DNA of 64,000 nt from an uncultured Acidobacteriia bacterium (GTDB lineage Bacteria; Acidobacteriota; Terriglobia; Bryobacterales; Bryobacteraceae), in assembly GCA_903851195.1 (NCBI GenBank), contig CAINNJ010000017.1, positions 16,494 through 80,493 on the forward strand, given 5' to 3'. Position numbers and translations under genes: made by a program. Each line of letters begins with the position of its first letter. The stretch's first letter is position 1. Below, in pieces: positions 61,001 through 64,000 of this stretch. The notes under the pieces were generated by a model, which saw nothing but the letters and a program-made list of their open reading frames with translations, was not told the DNA's origin and did no database searches.

Positions 61001-62470
61001 ATGACGAGGCGTGAACTGGCACAAAGAGCGTCGCTCGCGTTGAGCGTCGCTCCCCACATCGCACGCGCGGCGGGCCCGCCCGAAGCTACCGGCTACGTGG
61101 CGGGTTTTATTGTCGACACACGCTTTGCCGATATCCCCGCGGCAGTCCTCGAACTCGCGCGCAAATCGATTCTGGACGGCCTCGGGCTGGCCTTGTCCGG
61201 CTCGGTCGCGCGCACCGGAGAACTGGTCCGGAAATATCTGGAATCCACCGGCGTGGCGCTCACGAAGGGCGCTACCGTGATCGGCTCCGCGGACAAGGCG
61301 CCGGCCCGGTTTGCCGCGTTCGCCAACGGCGTGGGCATTCACGCGGACGATTACGACGACACCCAACTCGCCGTGGCCAAAGACCGTGTCTATGGTCTGC
61401 TCACGCATCCCACCGCGCCTGCTCTCCCCGCGGCTTTGGCCGTGGGCGAACTGCGTGGCGCCTCCGGCCGCGACCTGCTGCTCGCCTACAACATCGGCGT
61501 GGAAGTGGAAACCAAAATCAGCGAGGCCATTGCGCCCCGGCATTACGAAGAGGGTTTTCACTCCACCGGCACCGCGGGCGTGTTCGGAGGCGCCGCGGCC
61601 GCTGTCAAGCTGATGGCGCTCGACCGTCCCCGCGTGCTTCGCGCCCTGGGCATCGCGGCCAGTGAGGCGGCCGGCCTGCGCGAGAACTTCGGCACCATGA
61701 CCAAGCCTTTCCATGCCGGGCGCGCGGCGGAAAGCGGTGTGGTCGCCGCCGAGTTCGCCGCGCTCGGCTGGACCGCCAACGAGCAGATTCTCGAAGCGCC
61801 CCGCGGCTTCTTCCAGGCCGCGGGCGGCGGCTGGGACCCCGCGGCCATCATGAACCGGCTGGGCCACCCGTGGACTTTTCTTTCGCCCGGCATTTCGATT
61901 AAACCGTCGCCTTCCGGATCCCTCACGCACCCCGGCATCGGCGAGATGCTGCGCCTCATCCGCGAGCATAAAATCACCGCTGAGCAGGTGGAGAGCGTGG
62001 ATGTGGGCACGAACAAGAACATGCCCAATGCGCTGATTTACCACCTGCCGAAGGACAATCTGCAGGGGAAGTTCAGCATGGAGTTCTGTCTGGCCGCGGC
62101 GCTGCTGTATGGCAAGGTGGGGCTGGCGGAATTTACCGATGACGTGGTGAACCGTCCCGCCGTGCAGCAGATGATCCGGCGCATTCATTTCGGCGTGAAC
62201 CCCGTTGCCGAAGCGGCCGGCTACGACAAGATGACCACGATTATCGATATCCATCTGAAAGACGGGCGCACCGTCTCCGGCCGCGCCGATTACGCGAAGG
62301 GCAGCCCGGCCAACCCGATGTCATTCGACGAGGTTGCCGCGAAGTTCATGGACTGCGCCGGCGCCGCGCACTGGCCGGAAAGCAGATCGAAGGCGATTGT
62401 GGCGATGGTGAGGCGACTCGAGGAGGTTCGGAATGTGCGCGAACTGACCGCCCATTGCGCTATCGGCTGA
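61001..62470 (+). CDS. MmgE/PrpD-family protein with Tat-like leader
   Basis: 489 aa of the MmgE/PrpD fold (2-methylcitrate dehydratase relatives, also cis-aconitate decarboxylase and iminodisuccinate epimerase). Leader TRRELAQRASLALSVAPHIARAA resembles a Tat signal. Family blocks: ARKSILDGLGLALSGS, ANGVGIHADDYDD, GVEVETKISEAI, GFHSTGTAGVFGGAAAAVKLM, MTKPFHAGRAAESGVVAAEFA, SFSMEF-like KFSMEFCLAAALLYGKVGL. Function not predictable beyond a small polar acid substrate. Follows the dehydratase gene by 6 bp, so they likely share a pathway. Confidence 0.85.
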   Translation: MTRRELAQRASLALSVAPHIARAAGPPEATGYVAGFIVDTRFADIPAAVLELARKSILDGLGLALSGSVARTGELVRKYLESTGVALTKGATVIGSADKAPARFAAFANGVGIHADDYDDTQLAVAKDRVYGLLTHPTAPALPAALAVGELRGASGRDLLLAYNIGVEVETKISEAIAPRHYEEGFHSTGTAGVFGGAAAAVKLMALDRPRVLRALGIAASEAAGLRENFGTMTKPFHAGRAAESGVVAAEFAALGWTANEQILEAPRGFFQAAGGGWDPAAIMNRLGHPWTFLSPGISIKPSPSGSLTHPGIGEMLRLIREHKITAEQVESVDVGTNKNMPNALIYHLPKDNLQGKFSMEFCLAAALLYGKVGLAEFTDDVVNRPAVQQMIRRIHFGVNPVAEAAGYDKMTTIIDIHLKDGRTVSGRADYAKGSPANPMSFDEVAAKFMDCAGAAHWPESRSKAIVAMVRRLEEVRNVRELTAHCAIG

Positions 62471-62473
62471 GTT

Positions 62474-62611
62474 TTAACCGCCGGACTGCCCTTCGTCTTC
62501 AAGCCGCGGCGGATTCGCATGTTCCGTGGTCTGTCCCTTCAACTGATCCCGCAGGGCATCGGAATCATTGGGATCTTTCGGAGCTTTGTCGGGCGCGTCG
62601 TCCGGTGTCAT
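62474..62611 (-). CDS. Possible small acidic protein (45 aa)
   Basis: A short open frame on the minus strand from ATG 62611 to TAA 62474 encodes a hydrophilic, Asp/Pro/Lys-rich peptide (MTPDDAPDKAPKDPNDSDAL at the N-terminus). The composition looks like a genuine disordered small protein, not an antisense shadow, and it fills the space between the PrpD gene and the toxin-antitoxin pair. No ribosome site is visible upstream, only an A/T-rich stretch (TTATTATCAAAACC). No family recognised. Confidence 0.35.
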   Translation of the reverse strand: MTPDDAPDKAPKDPNDSDALRDQLKGQTTEHANPPRLEDEGQSGG

Positions 62612-62727
62612 GGTTTTGATAATAAGCGCAAAACGCTCCGGATCGGCGCCGCGTGGAGTGCTGGATGGTACGGTGGTAATAATGGGCCTTCTTTCCTCGA
62701 AGGCATAGAATCAAAAACAGGTGCGTG

Positions 62728-62973
62728 ATGACGGTAACCCTGCCGGATGAACTGCTTCGATCTGTAAACCTTACGGAAGACGAACTGAAAACGGAATTCG
62801 CAGTGGCTCTTTTCCAGCGGGAAATTCTTACGCTGGGACAAGCTGCGCTGTTGGCGGATCTGCCTCAATTGGATTTTCAGCGTGCTCTGGCGAGCCGGCA
62901 AATCGCCCTGCATTATGACGTTGAGGATCTTGAATACGATCTGGAGAGAGTAAGCAGGCTCTCTGTCGCTTGA
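62728..62973 (+). CDS. UPF0175-family antitoxin
   Basis: An 81-aa protein of the UPF0175 family: MTVTLPDELLRSVNLTEDEL at the N-terminus, then the helical core AVALFQREILTLGQAALLADLPQLDFQRALASRQIALHYDVEDLEYDL. Members are usually the first gene of a type II toxin-antitoxin pair with a DUF3368 PIN-like toxin, as here. The winged-helix-like core is thought to bind DNA and the toxin. ATG at 62728 is preferred to the GTG one codon upstream. Its stop overlaps the toxin's start by one codon's worth of bases (TTGA). Confidence 0.88.
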   Translation: MTVTLPDELLRSVNLTEDELKTEFAVALFQREILTLGQAALLADLPQLDFQRALASRQIALHYDVEDLEYDLERVSRLSVA

Positions 62974-63440
62974 TCGTTGTTGCGGATACGTCCCCTTTGC
63001 TGAACCTTGCAGCGGTGGACAAGCTGTCACTGTTGAAGTTGCTCTATTCCGAAATTGTGATCCCGCCTGCCGTAAGCGAGGAACTGTGTCGCAACGGCAT
63101 TCGTCCTGACCTGTCGTTCATGCGTGTCGTGACTGCGGATGACCGGAACATGGTTACCGTTCTTCAGGACCAACTCGATCCGGGCGAAGCCGAGGCTATC
63201 GCCGTGGCTCTGGAGCTACACGCCGATTTGCTGCTGGTGGATGAAAAGCGAGGCCGTCGCCTCGCAACCGCACACGGGCTTGAAATAACTGGTCTTCTCG
63301 GCGTTTTGGCAGAAGCAAAATCGCGTGGCTTGCTGGTGGAATGCCGGTCCGTGCTGGACGACATCATCAAAGTAGCGGGCTTCTGGATCAGTCGGGACCT
63401 GAGAACTCGTTACCTGCGCAGCCTGAACGAGTATGAATAG
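62970..63440 (+). CDS. DUF3368 PIN-like toxin
   Basis: 156 aa. PIN-fold acidic residues are visible: VVADTSPLLNLAAVDKL (first Asp), LDPGEAEAIAVALEL (Glu), and LLLVDEKRGRRLA (third acidic pair), the standard DUF3368 layout, likely a ribonuclease. Begins with TTG sharing bases with the antitoxin stop (TTGA), so the pair is translationally coupled. Such modules often mark mobile or recently acquired DNA; the adjacent tRNA scar supports that here. Confidence 0.88.
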   Translation: MIVVADTSPLLNLAAVDKLSLLKLLYSEIVIPPAVSEELCRNGIRPDLSFMRVVTADDRNMVTVLQDQLDPGEAEAIAVALELHADLLLVDEKRGRRLATAHGLEITGLLGVLAEAKSRGLLVECRSVLDDIIKVAGFWISRDLRTRYLRSLNEYE

Positions 63441-63528
63441 GAGCCTTGGCTAAGGGTTATCCATAACCGGCAATTCTGCCGACACGTGAAGGGCTGATCG
63501 AATCAGCGGCGCCAGGGGGTGTTGCTGT

Positions 63529-63546
63529 CCTCAACGGCTGTTGAGG
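63529..63546 (+). other. Stem-loop downstream of the toxin gene
   Basis: Perfect 7-bp stem with arms CCTCAAC and GTTGAGG and a GGCT loop, 88 bp after the toxin stop. There is no T-run directly after it, so a terminator role is uncertain. I see no gene in 63441-63566. Confidence 0.4.
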
Positions 63547-63566
63547 AGGGAATGAAGATTTTACTT

Positions 63567-63589
63567 TGGAGCGGGCGACGGGAATCGAA
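63567..63589 (-). other. tRNA-Gly 3'-end fragment, probable attachment-site scar
   Basis: Read on the minus strand this 23-bp stretch is the end of a tRNA: T-loop TTCGATT, the 3' T-stem strand CCCGT, the acceptor strand CGCCCGC and discriminator plus CCA (TCCA). The acceptor and TCCA end fit tRNA-Gly. The bases upstream do not form the rest of a tRNA (the T-stem partner has mismatches at its ends), so only the 3' end is present. Integrases often recombine into such 3' ends and leave this repeat at the far side of an island. Confidence 0.6.
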
Positions 63590-63692
63590 TCCGATTGGAA
63601 CCGTTTTAAGTGGGGATATCCGATGTTAAGTTGCTGATTTTAAACGCATCCGATGTTTCGGATTTTGATCCCGTTTCAGCCTGTTTCGGCAG

Positions 63693-63714
63693 GATGTTAG
63701 CGCGATGTTAGCGC
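63693..63714. repeat. 11-bp tandem duplication
   Basis: GATGTTAGCGC occurs twice back to back (63693-63703, 63704-63714), with related GATGTT segments at about 63622 and 63650. It sits between the tRNA scar and the hairpin at 63717. Possibly recombinase arm-type sites; no direct support. Confidence 0.45.
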
Positions 63715-63716
63715 GA

Positions 63717-63747
63717 AGGGGTCACGGGCTTTTTGCCCGTTGCCCCT
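63717..63747 (+). terminator. Hairpin with T-rich loop in the right accessory region
   Basis: Inner stem ACGGGC/GCCCGT with a TTTTT loop, extended by AGGGG/CCCCT across a 2x2 internal loop. It is followed by GTTTTG. Could be a weak terminator or part of a mobile-element end. No gene is seen from 63441 to the right edge. Confidence 0.4.
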
Positions 63748-63859
63748 GTTTTGAACTATGGGATCGGAGTGTCGAGCCTTGTCTAGCGATACACTTCTTC
63801 TGATGAATAAACTGCATCACGGGTACCACGCGCAGTACGGAAGGCTGAAGATGTTTGTG

Positions 63860-63960
63860 CTGCTGATTTCGATACTCTGAATTGGCCCACTTCGATACTG
63901 CAAACTGGCCCACTTTGATAGTCAGAGTTGGCCCACTTTGATGGTCTGGTCTGGCCCCCC
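63860..63960. mobile_element. 23-bp tandem array, probable end of an IS21-like element (runs off window)
   Basis: TGGCCC occurs at 63883, 63906, 63929 and 63952, exactly 23 bp apart. Full units share TGGCCCACTT(T/C)GATA; a fifth, diverged unit begins near 63860 (TTCGATACT retained), and the one at 63952 is truncated or diverged. Multiple repeats of this GGCCCACTTTGA type are characteristic of the ends of IS21-family elements, where they bind the transposase. The istA/istB genes would lie beyond 64000, so the assignment is unproven. Confidence 0.5.
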
Positions 63961-64000
63961 TGTAAAGCGCGGGACGGCTATCCTGTGTCGGGCAAGAAGC

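Noticed and set aside
59693..62254. 853-codon minus-strand open frame opposite the dehydratase and PrpD genes
   Set aside because: Antisense to two genes with catalytic motifs and Tat leaders; composition typical of a shadow.
63560..63650. Complete tRNA gene on the minus strand
   Set aside because: Only the T-loop to CCA end is present; no D-arm, anticodon arm or 5' acceptor strand can be folded from the upstream bases.
63722..63913. 63-codon minus-strand open frame at the right end
   Set aside because: It is largely made by translating the 23-bp repeats and a hairpin; no family resemblance.
63860..63960. CRISPR array
   Set aside because: The units are contiguous with no unique spacers and only four to five copies of 23 bp; it fits transposon-end repeats better.

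Overview
The window reads as chromosomal DNA of a GC-rich member of the Acidobacteriota, most likely the Bryobacterales/Solibacter side of the phylum. This is inferred from gene content, not from a marker gene: three Oar-like TonB-dependent receptors with an N-terminal carboxypeptidase-regulatory domain, an ADOP-type FtsX/MacB permease, a DUF6152 gene flanked by two paralogous secreted proteins, several PQQ-type beta-propeller enzymes, and cytoplasmic-type enzymes carrying twin-arginine leaders. Coding density is high. Four convergent gene pairs meet with 0-4 bp between stop codons.

Layout. 1-1.6 kb: N-terminal part of a TonB receptor that leaves the left edge. 1.7-2.9 kb: serA. 3.0-7.0 kb: coupled Asp-box propeller and OmpA-like wall-binding protein. 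7.1-11.7 kb: CBM9-like secreted protein, rmuC, and a three-domain acyl-ACP synthetase/acyltransferase. 11.6-16.1 kb: sugar ABC transporter of the rhamnose/AI-2 (RhaS/LsrB) type whose second permease is fused to the binding protein. 16.2-22.4 kb: KDPG aldolase downstream of a czcCBA-like RND metal efflux operon, which diverges from a histidine kinase/response regulator pair (22.5-24.6 kb) across a region with three ATCTTTCG repeats. 24.6-31.4 kb: Tat-exported sugar isomerase-like protein, fused alpha/beta 2-oxoacid dehydrogenase E1, and a second TonB receptor. 31.4-33.8 kb: argC-argB-GNAT arginine operon with a possible ARG box. 34-37.7 kb: ADOP permease and an NRAMP-related transporter with NRMT-like metal-site residues. 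37.8-42.9 kb: operon of diheme cytochrome c, PQQ alcohol dehydrogenase with an Asp-x-Asp (lanthanide-type) active site, 2Fe-2S subunit and molybdopterin subunit. 43.2-45.5 kb: QW-motif secreted protein, MlaF-like ATPase and mobA. 45.6-48.8 kb: lytic transglycosylase, AMIN-amidase and alpha/beta hydrolase. 48.8-52.8 kb: four-gene operon ending in a cytochrome-PQQ propeller fusion. 52.8-56.3 kb: a double-kinase hybrid sensor. 56.4-59.6 kb: third TonB receptor. 59.8-62.5 kb: exported galactonate-dehydratase-like enzyme and MmgE/PrpD protein.

From about 62.5 kb the character changes to accessory DNA: a UPF0175/DUF3368 toxin-antitoxin pair, a 23-bp tRNA-Gly 3'-end scar that looks like an attachment site, and a 23-bp tandem array that resembles the end of an IS21-type element running off the right edge.

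Taken together the window suggests a heterotroph that takes up and oxidises plant or polysaccharide-derived compounds: outer-membrane receptors, sugar ABC uptake, periplasmic PQQ and molybdenum oxidases feeding c-type cytochromes, and sugar-acid dehydratase/aldolase steps. All functional calls come from reading the sequence; no database search was run.
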